Below, in pieces: positions 33,148 through 40,905 of a DNA stretch of 64,000 bases. Under the pieces are notes generated by a model. It did no database searches, was not told where the DNA came from, and worked only from the letters and a program-made list of their open reading frames with translations. The DNA comes from Gallaecimonas pentaromativorans (GTDB lineage Bacteria > Pseudomonadota > Gammaproteobacteria > Enterobacterales > Gallaecimonadaceae): contig NZ_RJUL01000003.1 in the NCBI RefSeq assembly GCF_003751625.1, positions 434,001-498,000 on the forward strand, in the 5' to 3' direction. Within the stretch, counting starts at the first letter, position 1; the number at the start of each line of letters is the position of its first letter. The position numbers were made by a program, and so were the translations under genes.

Positions 33148-33172
33148 TTACACCACCTCAATACAATTGCGC
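33148..33172 (+). repeat. 25-bp direct repeat, right copy (native 3' end of GGDEF gene)
   Basis: The final eight codons plus leading base of the diguanylate cyclase gene, including its TAA stop on the minus strand. Same orientation as 30218-30242, so the pair brackets 2.9 kb. Confidence 0.9.
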
Positions 33173-33651
33173 CCTTTGGCTTTGGCTTGGTAGAGGGCGT
33201 AGTCGGCGCGGGTTAGCAGTTGCGACAGCGACTCGCCGCTTTGGTACTGGGTGACGCCGAAACTGGCGGTTTTGTTGCCCACCTTTTCAAAATGGAACTG
33301 GTTGATACGCTGGCGCAGATCCTGGGCCACGGCGCTGGCTTGGGCTGCGTCGGTTTCGGGGAGCAGGATAAAGAATTCTTCACCGCCGTGGCGGCCAACG
33401 TGGTCTTGCTGGCGCACATGGCGACGCAGCAGTGTGGCAAAACTGCCCAGCACCTTGTCACCCACGCTGTGGCCGAAGGTGTCGTTGACGGTTTTAAAAA
33501 AATCGATGTCCAGCATGATAACCGCCAGCGGCTTTGCCTGGGCCTGCCCCTTTTGCTTCTCCAGCTCGAAAAGCCCGGCCATTTTTTCGCGGTTCCAAAG
33601 CCCGGTGAGATCGTCAGTGCTGGCCGAATGTGTAGCTGCATAAAGCGCCAT
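33148..33651 (-). CDS. Minimal GGDEF diguanylate cyclase
   Basis: A 167-residue protein that is almost only a catalytic domain: DDLTGLWNR at 13-21, LDIDFFKTVND near 48, and the active loop GRHGGEEFF with GGEEF at 89-93. RQQD at 80-83, five residues before the loop, is the inhibitory c-di-GMP site. It should make c-di-GMP in the cytoplasm. No sensor domain precedes it; instead the ATG overlaps the stop of the YitT gene (TGATG), so the membrane protein may supply control or the two may once have been one protein. Its 3' end is duplicated at 30218. Confidence 0.9.
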   Translation of the reverse strand: MALYAATHSASTDDLTGLWNREKMAGLFELEKQKGQAQAKPLAVIMLDIDFFKTVNDTFGHSVGDKVLGSFATLLRRHVRQQDHVGRHGGEEFFILLPETDAAQASAVAQDLRQRINQFHFEKVGNKTASFGVTQYQSGESLSQLLTRADYALYQAKAKGRNCIEVV

Positions 33652-34268
33652 CAAGACGCGTTGTAACGCCCGGCTTTGTGGTTGGTGGCAAGGATGAAGT
33701 TAAGGGCAATGGCCCCCACCACGGAGCACAGCAGCAACCAGGGGCTGAGGGTAAAGAACGAGGCGACCACGATGGTGCAATCCAGCGCCATCTGCACTTT
33801 GCCGGCGCGAATGTTAAAGCGCTCCTGCAAATAGAGCGCAAAGATATTAAAGCCGCCCAGGCTCGCCTTGTGGCGAAAGAAGATAAGCAGCCCCACTCCC
33901 ATCATCAGGCCGCCCACCAGGCCGGCAAAAAAGGGATGCACATAACCAATCTGAATGACCTGCCCCAGGTTATCGCTCAGCAGCGACACCACCACGATGG
34001 AGAGGATGGTGCGCAGGGTAAAAGCCAGGCCCATTTTCTTCCAGGCAAGATAAAAGAACGGCAGATTCAGCGCCATAAACAACTGGCCAAAGCTGAATGG
34101 GGAAAAGTGCGTGAGCAGCAGGGCAAGGCCGGCGGTGCCGCCGGTGATAAGGCCACAATCACGCAGCATAAAAACCCCGAACGCCACAAAGCAAGAGGCG
34201 GTCAGTAGCGCCGTGGCATCTTCGATAACAGAGTGGCTGGAGGCAGGGGCTTTGGTAATGGCGGTCAT
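33651..34268 (-). CDS. YitT-family membrane protein
   Basis: A 205-residue inner-membrane protein with five or six helices. FGVFMLRDCGLITGGTAGLALLL near the N-terminus and the glycine-rich GLVGGLMMGVGLLIFFRHKASLGGFNIFALYL are typical of the YitT/YczE group, whose function is unclear. It lacks the C-terminal soluble domain of longer Gram-positive members. The GGDEF gene is translationally coupled behind it. Upstream, 34269-34582 has AT-rich promoter-like DNA and one GC hairpin, with no supported gene. Confidence 0.88.
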   Translation of the reverse strand: MTAITKAPASSHSVIEDATALLTASCFVAFGVFMLRDCGLITGGTAGLALLLTHFSPFSFGQLFMALNLPFFYLAWKKMGLAFTLRTILSIVVVSLLSDNLGQVIQIGYVHPFFAGLVGGLMMGVGLLIFFRHKASLGGFNIFALYLQERFNIRAGKVQMALDCTIVVASFFTLSPWLLLCSVVGAIALNFILATNHKAGRYNAS

Positions 34269-34549
34269 CTGCGCGGCTCAAAGGTGGACGATGCCCTGAC
34301 CATAGCCGAGAGCCGCCGCCCCCTTGAAGGGTTGTGCATTTAATTTATTTGCATGGTTATTCATTTAAAACTGTCAGGGGTTTTGCACGCTTCCCTATGC
34401 GAAAACAATGATTTACGCGAACGTAAAGCAATCAAGCGTTTGAATAGAAATAAAAAATTGATTCAACCGACCGAGCGCCGGCAACGGCGGGGCGTAAAAC
34501 GGGCCTATTTGGCCGTAAAGGCGAGTTTACATTGAATAGCCTGGAGGGC

Positions 34550-34576
34550 GGCCCGGGGCAAAACCGGCCCCGGGCC
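34550..34576 (-). terminator. Strong GC hairpin after the 34583 gene
   Basis: GGCCCGGGGC-AAAACC-GGCCCCGGGCC begins a few bases past the stop at 34583. It lacks a U-run, so termination is only probable. Confidence 0.55.
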
Positions 34577-34582
34577 TTTGGG

Positions 34583-35269
34583 TTATTTGATTTTTACTTC
34601 GGCGTCCGGGTCGCTTACTTCCACTCCCAGCAGAATGCCGAAGAAACGGTCGTCGTGCTGAACCACAGTTTTAAGGCCGCCTTTGACGGTTTTTTGCAGC
34701 TCTTCGGAGCTGGCGATGCCGTCCAGCGCCTTGCTGACGGTATCGCGGCTATCGCCGGAGAGCACCAGCCCACACACCTTGTCGGAGCAACCGATGTTGT
34801 CGGTGAAGATCCCCTGCTCGGTGGTATTGCTGGCCAGCAGGGAGTTGAGCAGCGCCTCGTTGCTGCGAGCCGCCTCAGTGGTTTGTGCAAAAGTCAGGGT
34901 GGCTACGGCGTTTTGCAGCTCGTTAAGGGGCATGTTTTTAAGGGGGGCGGCATCAAACACCACATCACCTTCGTCATCCTTACTGACCAGCTTGTCGAGC
35001 TGTGGCAGTTCGGCCTGGGCCTGGGTATCGTCTTGCTCTGTACTGGGCGCCGGGGTGGGCTTGGCTGGTTGCTGGTTACGAATGTCATCCAGGGGCCGGG
35101 CTTTGCGGTCGTCGGTGCGGCCGTGCCAGGTATCTTCTGGGCTTTGCAGGGCGGTATTGTCGGTTAATAGCGGCTGGTCGAGGTCGCTGCGCTCGGAAAA
35201 ATGGCTGTGAAAAAACAAGGCAGCCAAGGCCACAACGGCAACGATAGCGCCAAAAAACAAGCTCTTCAT
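34583..35269 (-). CDS. Membrane-anchored hypothetical protein
   Basis: A 228-residue protein. MKSLFFGAIVAVVALAALFFHSHF is an uncleaved signal anchor or signal peptide, followed by a Pro/Gln/Thr-rich linker (about 25-90) and a globular acidic domain. The latter contains IGCSDKVCGLVLSGDSRD, whose two Cys four apart could form a disulfide in the periplasm. The start is chosen at the membrane segment and has GGAGTCGTTA upstream. I do not recognise the family. The next gene upstream on the strand begins 78 bp away. Confidence 0.7.
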   Translation of the reverse strand: MKSLFFGAIVAVVALAALFFHSHFSERSDLDQPLLTDNTALQSPEDTWHGRTDDRKARPLDDIRNQQPAKPTPAPSTEQDDTQAQAELPQLDKLVSKDDEGDVVFDAAPLKNMPLNELQNAVATLTFAQTTEAARSNEALLNSLLASNTTEQGIFTDNIGCSDKVCGLVLSGDSRDTVSKALDGIASSEELQKTVKGGLKTVVQHDDRFFGILLGVEVSDPDAEVKIK

Positions 35270-35346
35270 TAACGACTCCAACGGGTATCCAGGCTCCAAT
35301 TTCTCGAAAATGGGTCGCCAATGCAATGCCAACAGTCCGTCAAAGC

Positions 35347-36381
35347 TCAGTGCTTGAGGATGATGTCGCCGCGGAAGAACACCTCAAGACGCAGGTTCAC
35401 CTCCCAGCTGGGGTCAAACCCCACTTCGCGGGGAAAATGCAGCGACGGCGCCACGTCCACAAAGATAAAGCCCTTGTGAATGTTGCGCCGGTAGAGGGTT
35501 TCGAGGAAGTAGTCGTTGATGCGAGGGTCGCTGGCGCCCTCCCCCACCACCACCGCCGAGTAGCGAATGGCGCTGCGGCGGTTGATGATGCGGTTGTATT
35601 CGGCGCGCTGGTAGAACTCCAGGTGGTCGTAATCTTCCTGCCACTGCACCTGGCTGACAAAGCGCAGGTAATGGCGCTCATCAAGGTGGCGGCCAATATC
35701 CACCAGGCCCCGAGCTGAAAAGCCGTCGCTGTTAAACCAAGACAGCCGCCCGTCAAACTCCAAAGTCCAGGGGGATTGGCCCAGCTGCCAAAGGCGCTCG
35801 CTGGTAAAGCGCAGGTAAGGGTCGGGGGGTAGGCGCAGCTTCACGCCGCCGGAAAAGCTGTTGTCCCAGGCCACGGTTTTGTCTTCACCCTCTTGTTTTT
35901 CAAGGCCGATAACGGCGCCCTGGCCACCGTCAAAGCGGCCGGTGCGGGTGTCACGGGCGGCTTGTTGTTGCAAGGTACCGAGGGTTTCTTCTGGGTCACT
36001 TTCTACGATGAGCTTGAGCCGCTCCTGGGTGGTGGGCAGTTGCAACCGGTAACGAATGCCGGTGTCGGTGTCATTGGCGCGGTTTTGGCGCAGCAAAAAT
36101 TCCTGGCTGATACGCAGGTAGGAGTGGTTTTCTACCTTCAAGGATTCATCGGTACCGAAGAAACCGTCGATGTTGCGAGAGGTGCTGTTTACCCAGCCGG
36201 AGACCATGTTGTAAACCGGGTCGATACGCTCTACTGCCCAGCCCGGCAGGTCGGTGCTTTGGCGGTCTTCACTGATATCTTCTTCGTCCGCCCACACCAC
36301 CTGGCTGGTGGCCAGTACCAGTAAGAATAAGGCGCAGGATACGCCTGAAAATCGACAAGCTGGGGAGTTAACAGCCAGCAT
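35347..36381 (-). CDS. Predicted exported outer-membrane beta-barrel protein
   Basis: A 344-residue protein with a signal peptide ending VVWADEED. Its body has alternating hydrophobic strands with many Arg, Trp and Tyr (YLRISQEFLLRQNR, GIRYRLQLPTTQE, YLRFVSQVQWQ) and ends EVNLRLEVFFRGDIILKH. This suggests a 10-12 strand barrel, but the last residue is not the usual Phe. The function is unknown. It may be cotranscribed with the anchored protein downstream. A Fur-like half site (ATCATTATC, near 36398) lies upstream. Confidence 0.7.
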   Translation of the reverse strand: MLAVNSPACRFSGVSCALFLLVLATSQVVWADEEDISEDRQSTDLPGWAVERIDPVYNMVSGWVNSTSRNIDGFFGTDESLKVENHSYLRISQEFLLRQNRANDTDTGIRYRLQLPTTQERLKLIVESDPEETLGTLQQQAARDTRTGRFDGGQGAVIGLEKQEGEDKTVAWDNSFSGGVKLRLPPDPYLRFTSERLWQLGQSPWTLEFDGRLSWFNSDGFSARGLVDIGRHLDERHYLRFVSQVQWQEDYDHLEFYQRAEYNRIINRRSAIRYSAVVVGEGASDPRINDYFLETLYRRNIHKGFIFVDVAPSLHFPREVGFDPSWEVNLRLEVFFRGDIILKH

Positions 36382-36577
36382 AGCAAGCTCGGTAATATCA
36401 TTATCGTTAACCAGATTATTACACCAGCAACAACCTTTGCTCAGCCCAAAATGAAAAAAGTCGCAGATCCTGGCTCTCTAATGGCCGAGATCCGAGGTAG
36501 TCTAAGGCCTTTAGAACATTGACTATTTTTGCGAAGCCGCCAGCACGCACTGGCCAGCGGTTTCGTCTGGAGCCCAG

Positions 36578-37939
36578 ATGAGCAGTACCGACGGCCTCCC
36601 CATGCCAAGGCGCCTTGGCGCCATTCTTGCGATAGCCTTAGGGATAACCATGGCGGTGCTGGACGGCATGATTGCCAACGTTGCCCTGCCCACCATCGCC
36701 GACGATCTCGGCACCAGCCCGGCCAACTCCATCTGGGTGGTTAACGCCTACCAGCTCACCATTACCATGACCTTGCTGTCACTGTCCTCCCTTGGGGATC
36801 TGTGGAGTTACCGCAAGGTTTACCTTATCGGCCTTGGCCTTTTTTCGCTGACTTCCGGCCTTTGCGCCTTGAGCGACTCTCTGGCCACCCTGACCGGTGC
36901 CCGGGTGCTGCAAGGCCTGGGGGCGGCCGCGCTGATGAGCGTTAACGGCGCGCTGCTTAGGCTTATCTACCCCAAACGGATGTTGGGCCGAGGCATCGGC
37001 ATCAACACCCTGGTGGTGGCGGTGTCTACCGCCGCCGGGCCCACGGTGGCGGCCGGGATCTTATCGGTGGCCAACTGGCCCTGGCTCTTTGCCGTTAACC
37101 TGCCCATCGGCCTTGCTGCCTTGGTGATGGGTTTTCGGTTTTTACCCCACAACGATGGCGCCAAAGAGCAGCGCTTCGATAAAGCCAGCGCCCTGTTAAA
37201 CGCCCTGACCTTCGGCTTGTTCTTTGCCGCCTTTAGCGGCTTTGCCCAGGGCCAGCCGCTCTGGCTGACCGCGCTGGAGCTTGCCGCCACCCTGGTGGCC
37301 GGGCACTTTTTCGTGCGCCGCCAGCTGCACCAGGCTTACCCGTTGCTGCCGGTAGACTTGCTGCGCATTCCTATCTTTTCGCTGTCTATCTGCACCTCTA
37401 TCTGCTCGTTTTGGGCGCAAATGCTGGCCATGGTGTCCATTCCCTTTTACTTCCAAAAGACCTTGGGCCTGAGCGAGATAGAAACGGGCCTGTTGATGAC
37501 CCCATGGCCGCTGGCCACCATGGTGATGGCGCCCATTGCCGGGCGGCTGGTAGAGCGCTTTCATGGCGGCATGTTGGGGGCCATTGGCTTGGGCGTCTTT
37601 GCCCTTGGCTTGTTGCTGCTGGCGTTGTTGCCAGCGGCCCCTTCACACCTTGAGATAGTGCTGCGCATGCTGGTGTGCGGCGCCGGTTTTGGCCTCTTTC
37701 AATCGCCCAATAACCACACCATTTTGAGCTCGGCGCCAAGGCAGCGAAGCGGCGGCGCCAGCGGCATGTTAAGTACGGCAAGATTGATTGGCCAAACCTC
37801 GGGAGCGGCCATGGTAGCCTTGCTGTTTAACCTCTTTGGCGGCAACGGCACCCATGCCGCCTTGATTGGCGCCGCGCTTTTTGCCGCCGTGGCGGCCTTG
37901 GTGAGCGCCTTGCGCCTCACTCAACCTCGGGTGCAATAG
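36578..37939 (+). CDS. MFS multidrug exporter, DHA2 (EmrB/QacA/SmvA) type
   Basis: A 453-residue inner-membrane protein with about 14 helices. MAVLDGMIANVALPTIADDLG in helix 1, WVVNAYQLTITM and GARVLQGLGAAALMSVNGALLR are signatures of proton-driven 14-helix drug exporters, and GDLWSYRKVYLIG is the A-motif loop. It extrudes cationic biocides or drugs; the substrate is not predictable. The start ATG follows GGAGCCCAG. It is convergent with the gene at 37942, only three bases apart. Confidence 0.9.
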   Translation: MSSTDGLPMPRRLGAILAIALGITMAVLDGMIANVALPTIADDLGTSPANSIWVVNAYQLTITMTLLSLSSLGDLWSYRKVYLIGLGLFSLTSGLCALSDSLATLTGARVLQGLGAAALMSVNGALLRLIYPKRMLGRGIGINTLVVAVSTAAGPTVAAGILSVANWPWLFAVNLPIGLAALVMGFRFLPHNDGAKEQRFDKASALLNALTFGLFFAAFSGFAQGQPLWLTALELAATLVAGHFFVRRQLHQAYPLLPVDLLRIPIFSLSICTSICSFWAQMLAMVSIPFYFQKTLGLSEIETGLLMTPWPLATMVMAPIAGRLVERFHGGMLGAIGLGVFALGLLLLALLPAAPSHLEIVLRMLVCGAGFGLFQSPNNHTILSSAPRQRSGGASGMLSTARLIGQTSGAAMVALLFNLFGGNGTHAALIGAALFAAVAALVSALRLTQPRVQ

Positions 37940-37941
37940 CC

Positions 37942-38364
37942 CTAGTGGGCCACCTCGTTGCCGGCCAGCACCGTGTGCAGCAGTTGCTGGCTGGTGGTGG
38001 GCGCCACACCTTGGGTTTTAAGGGCGTGGAGTAGCTGCGTGCCCATCTGGCGCTCGGCACAGTTGAGCATCATCTGGGTGCGGTTGCACTGGCGGTGGTG
38101 GCTTCGGCAGCTATCGAGCTGGGCTTTTAATTCGAGGTAGCGGCCAAGGCCGCTTTCCATCCGCCCTTGCTGGAAATACAGCTCCGCCAGATTGGCAAAG
38201 CTCACCACCAGCGCCGCAATCACCTCTTCGGCTTGACTGTCATTGGCGGCAAGCCGCGCCTGCACGCAGTGGCAGGCATCAAGGTAACGGTGCTCGGCAA
38301 GGCCCCATTCGCCCTGGCTAAAGGCATGGTTGGCCGCGCAGATAGCCACTTTCCATTCGTCCAT
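37942..38364 (-). CDS. TPR-like hypothetical protein
   Basis: A 140-residue soluble helical protein. ICAANHAFSQGEWGLAEHRYLDACH and VVSFANLAELYFQQGRMESGLGRYLELKAQL are two tetratricopeptide-like helix pairs, and Cys occur at six positions, unusually many. The start MDEWKVAI follows GGGGGAACTG; a longer frame to 38421 is less likely. A Fur-box-like stretch (AACAATTATCATTAATT, around 38417-38434) precedes the gene, hinting at iron control. No family recognised. Confidence 0.65.
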   Translation of the reverse strand: MDEWKVAICAANHAFSQGEWGLAEHRYLDACHCVQARLAANDSQAEEVIAALVVSFANLAELYFQQGRMESGLGRYLELKAQLDSCRSHHRQCNRTQMMLNCAERQMGTQLLHALKTQGVAPTTSQQLLHTVLAGNEVAH

Positions 38365-38456
38365 CACAGTTCCCCCTTCGCTGTTGTTGCTGTTATAGCA
38401 GCAACAATCAAGTGAGAACAATTATCATTAATTAGAAATGCGCTGTTCGTTAAGCT

Positions 38457-38478
38457 TGCCTGCCGGCTCTGGCAGGCA
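38457..38478. terminator. Perfect 8-bp GC hairpin
   Basis: TGCCTGCC-GGCTCT-GGCAGGCA, just beyond the RtcB-PrfH terminator. No T-run. Confidence 0.5.
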
Positions 38479-38483
38479 GAAGC

Positions 38484-38512
38484 AAAAAGCCCGGCCAATG
38501 CCGGGCTTTTTA
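38484..38512 (-). terminator. Terminator of the rtcB-prfH gene
   Basis: AAAAAGCCCGGC-CAAT-GCCGGGCTTTTT, overlapping the stop codon at 38510-38512. Confidence 0.9.
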
Positions 38513-40246
38513 ACGCGCCACAAAGTCGGGGCCAAAGAAGCGGCGCCTGGGGTTGCCGCGCTCAAGGGCCTGGTGCTGCTGCCAGCAAGCCTGCTCCTCG
38601 GCGCTTTGCTGGGCCGCCGCCAAGGCCGCCAGCTTATGGGCGATAAGCGCCCGCGCCAGCCGCTTATTGGCATGCTGGCTGCGTTCACCGGCCACCCAAA
38701 CACGGATACCGCTTTGGCGATGGGTGGCCTGGATGGCCGACTCGGTTTTATTGACATGCTGGCCGCCAGGGCCTCCCGCCTTGGTGGCCTTGAAGGTAAT
38801 GGCATCGTCAAACACCGCCTCTTGCGCCACAAAAAGCTGCCCCGAAAAGTACCAGTTTTTGCGTCTATGGCCAGGGCGAAGCCCGCTTTGGCAATGCCAC
38901 AGCATCGGCCCTTGCCACGTTTCACAAAAGGCTTGGGCACCTTCCCCCTGCACAGCCAGCAGCAATGATTTCAGGCTCTGCGGCACATTACCGGGCACCG
39001 ATCTCAGCGCCGCCAGCGTCAAGCCACGCTCACGCGCTTCTGCCTCCAGGCGCCTGGCCGCCAGCCACACGGCGCGGTTGCATTCGTCAGGGCCCTGGCC
39101 TGCGGAAAGTTGCAATAAATGCATCAGCAGCCCCCCCCCTTGCGTTTTGAAGGTCAGCACCGGCTTGAGCCTTGCCACCAGCTCCACCAGCCCGGCATCG
39201 AGCAATGCCTCAATCACCGTATGGCAAGGCTTGTAGGCTTGGGGCGCTTCGTCAAACAGCAGGGTTTTGTCGTTGCAAATCACCTGGCTGCCAAAGGCGG
39301 TGCGCAGCAGATCTTCGCGCCGATACTTGTGGCTAAGCCGGCTTTTGCAGTCGCCCCGCTGCCATTTGCGCCCGGCGCCATGAGCCAGGGAATAGAGCCC
39401 AAGCTCGCTTTGGGTGGGGCGCACCAGATAGCTGTGATCGCCTCTTGAGCCTGGGATAACCACCAGCCCCTGGGTGCTTGGGGTGGCGCCTTTGCGGTGC
39501 AGCCAACCATCACCAGTCTCGCTGACCAGGTTGTGGTTTACATCCAGCAGGCAATGCCCGCTGCTGCCAATGGCGTCTATAAAGCGCCGGGCAATCAACT
39601 CCCGGTTAAGCTCGGCCCAGCGCAGCGCCTGGTTGTGGCGGGCAAGGTACAGGCCCGTCTCTTCGGTGTTTGCAATGAGGCCCTGGTGGCCAAAAGCCGC
39701 CAGATGCTGCTGCAACACCGCCTGGCCAAGGCCCCGTGAACCCGAGTGCACCAACAGCAACAGCTGCTTTGGGTCCAGCAGGTCTTTTTGATAAAGGCGC
39801 TCCACCGCCTGGAACTCGGCAAAGTGATTGCCGCCGCCAATGGTGCCAAGGGCGCTGTCGTAGCCGTGCTCGCTTATGCCAAGGGCCGCTTTGCGCTCGG
39901 CCACCAGGCTGTGCCAGCTTTCATCCAGCGGCCCTTCAACGGCGCCAAGGCGCCGGGCCAGTTTGTCGGGCTTGGCCTTGGCAAGGGGCAAATCGCATTG
40001 CCACAGCGCCATGCCGCAGCCGATGTCGTTGCCCACCAGCGCCGGGTAGAAGCGCTCGAGGCTTAAAAAAGCGGCGCCCACGGGGTAACCCCGCCCCGGG
40101 TGCAGATCAGGCATGCCTACCACCCGCACCATGCCGGGTAGTTCTGCGGTTTTTTGTAACTGTTCGATAGCCAATCCTTCCACCCAGGTACGGGGTGAGG
40201 CGATCAGCGAAACCTTGTCAGACAGTGTCTGGACTGAATTGCCCAT
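38510..40246 (-). CDS. RtcB RNA ligase-PrfH release factor fusion
   Basis: A 578-residue protein. Residues 1-369 are an RtcB ligase: NDIGCGM (73-79), GGGNHF (138-142), HSGSRG (168-172) and the guanylylated His in AHGAGR (His289). Residues 375-578 are peptide release factor H: MHLLQLSAGQGPDEC at the start and GGPGGQHVNK with GGQ at 494-496. In other bacteria rtcB2 and prfH are separate adjacent genes that rescue and re-ligate ribosomes cut in the 16S decoding region. Here they read as one frame through nine G residues (39131-39139, coding strand). With eight G the ligase would stop at TGA overlapping the PrfH ATG. Confidence 0.93.
   Translation of the reverse strand: MGNSVQTLSDKVSLIASPRTWVEGLAIEQLQKTAELPGMVRVVGMPDLHPGRGYPVGAAFLSLERFYPALVGNDIGCGMALWQCDLPLAKAKPDKLARRLGAVEGPLDESWHSLVAERKAALGISEHGYDSALGTIGGGNHFAEFQAVERLYQKDLLDPKQLLLLVHSGSRGLGQAVLQQHLAAFGHQGLIANTEETGLYLARHNQALRWAELNRELIARRFIDAIGSSGHCLLDVNHNLVSETGDGWLHRKGATPSTQGLVVIPGSRGDHSYLVRPTQSELGLYSLAHGAGRKWQRGDCKSRLSHKYRREDLLRTAFGSQVICNDKTLLFDEAPQAYKPCHTVIEALLDAGLVELVARLKPVLTFKTQGGGLLMHLLQLSAGQGPDECNRAVWLAARRLEAEARERGLTLAALRSVPGNVPQSLKSLLLAVQGEGAQAFCETWQGPMLWHCQSGLRPGHRRKNWYFSGQLFVAQEAVFDDAITFKATKAGGPGGQHVNKTESAIQATHRQSGIRVWVAGERSQHANKRLARALIAHKLAALAAAQQSAEEQACWQQHQALERGNPRRRFFGPDFVAR
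39131..39139 (-). repeat. G9 homopolymer at the RtcB/PrfH junction
   Basis: Codons 370-372 are GGG GGG GGG on the coding strand, followed by CTGCTGATG. It is the only nine-base G run I noticed in a coding region of the window and sits exactly between the two domains. The run is preceded by AA, so it also resembles a ribosome site for the ATG at 39124. Confidence 0.95.
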
Positions 40247-40328
40247 ATACCAATTCCATCTGTTAATTAAATTCAGAAGTTAATTGGCAGGCCGGGAAAA
40301 CGCGGGGCTTTAGAAAAGAAGCGAAAGG

Positions 40329-40373
40329 TCAGCCACGGCCTGCAAAGAGTGCGTGTTGTTGGTTCATCGTCAT
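40329..40373 (-). CDS. Possible 14-residue leader peptide upstream of rtcB-prfH
   Basis: ATG 40373 has a perfect AAAGGAGATATG-like ribosome site; the product is MTMNQQHALFAGRG. It ends 83 bp before the fusion start. It could be a leader or uORF; it is short enough to be chance apart from the strong site. Confidence 0.3.
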   Translation of the reverse strand: MTMNQQHALFAGRG

Positions 40374-40498
40374 ATCTCCTTTGCAGTAAGTGGTTGATAA
40401 AGATGGCGCGCACTCTAAAAGGCCTTGCCTAAAAAAGCAACTGCCAGCGGCGCGTTTTTGCGCCATGATGGCGCTTCCTTACCCACGGAATGACACCA

Positions 40499-40867
40499 AT
40501 GAAAAAAACCTTGCTGCTCTTTCCCCTGGCTTTGGCACTTTTTGGCTGCGGCGGCGTGGACACCCTGAAACAGGGCTTGGCCCAATCACAGGCCATTTCA
40601 ACCGACCTGAAAAAAGCCCTGGCCACCGACAACCTGGTAAGCATGAATTGGCACAATGGCGCCTTGAGTAATGTCACCGTTACCTTTAACGCCATTCCCA
40701 AAGAGAAAAACCTCGACGATATCTACCACAGAGCCAGCGCCGTGGTGGCGGCGCACCTTAGCGAGCGCCCACAACAGCTGGTGATTGCCTTTGCCCTGCC
40801 GCCAGCACCGGGAGAAGCCAAGACCTTGGTCGCATTGCCAAAAGAGGCCAATGCCGATAAAGGTTAA
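40499..40867 (+). CDS. Small predicted lipoprotein
   Basis: A 122-residue protein. MKKTLLLFPLALALFGCGG is a lipoprotein signal with lipobox LFGC (Cys17). The mature part has helical text (DTLKQGLAQSQAISTDLKKAL) and a beta-rich segment (VSMNWHNGALSNVTVTFNAIP), looking like a small periplasmic binding or sensor module; no family is recognised. ATG 40499 is chosen over 40490 because the signal peptide begins with MKK. It lies 38 bp before the gluconate permease gene, so cotranscription is likely. Confidence 0.72.
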   Translation: MKKTLLLFPLALALFGCGGVDTLKQGLAQSQAISTDLKKALATDNLVSMNWHNGALSNVTVTFNAIPKEKNLDDIYHRASAVVAAHLSERPQQLVIAFALPPAPGEAKTLVALPKEANADKG

Positions 40868-40905
40868 CCCTTCGAACGGCTGAAAAAACAACGGGAAACC
40901 CTGCC

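Noticed and set aside
34353-34535. 60-codon plus-strand frame
   Set aside because: Highly basic, unsupported by a ribosome site, and lies in the promoter side of the YitT gene.
36390-36425. Fur box upstream of the 36381 gene
   Set aside because: Only the half ATCATTATC matches; the other half is poor, so no regulatory feature is claimed.
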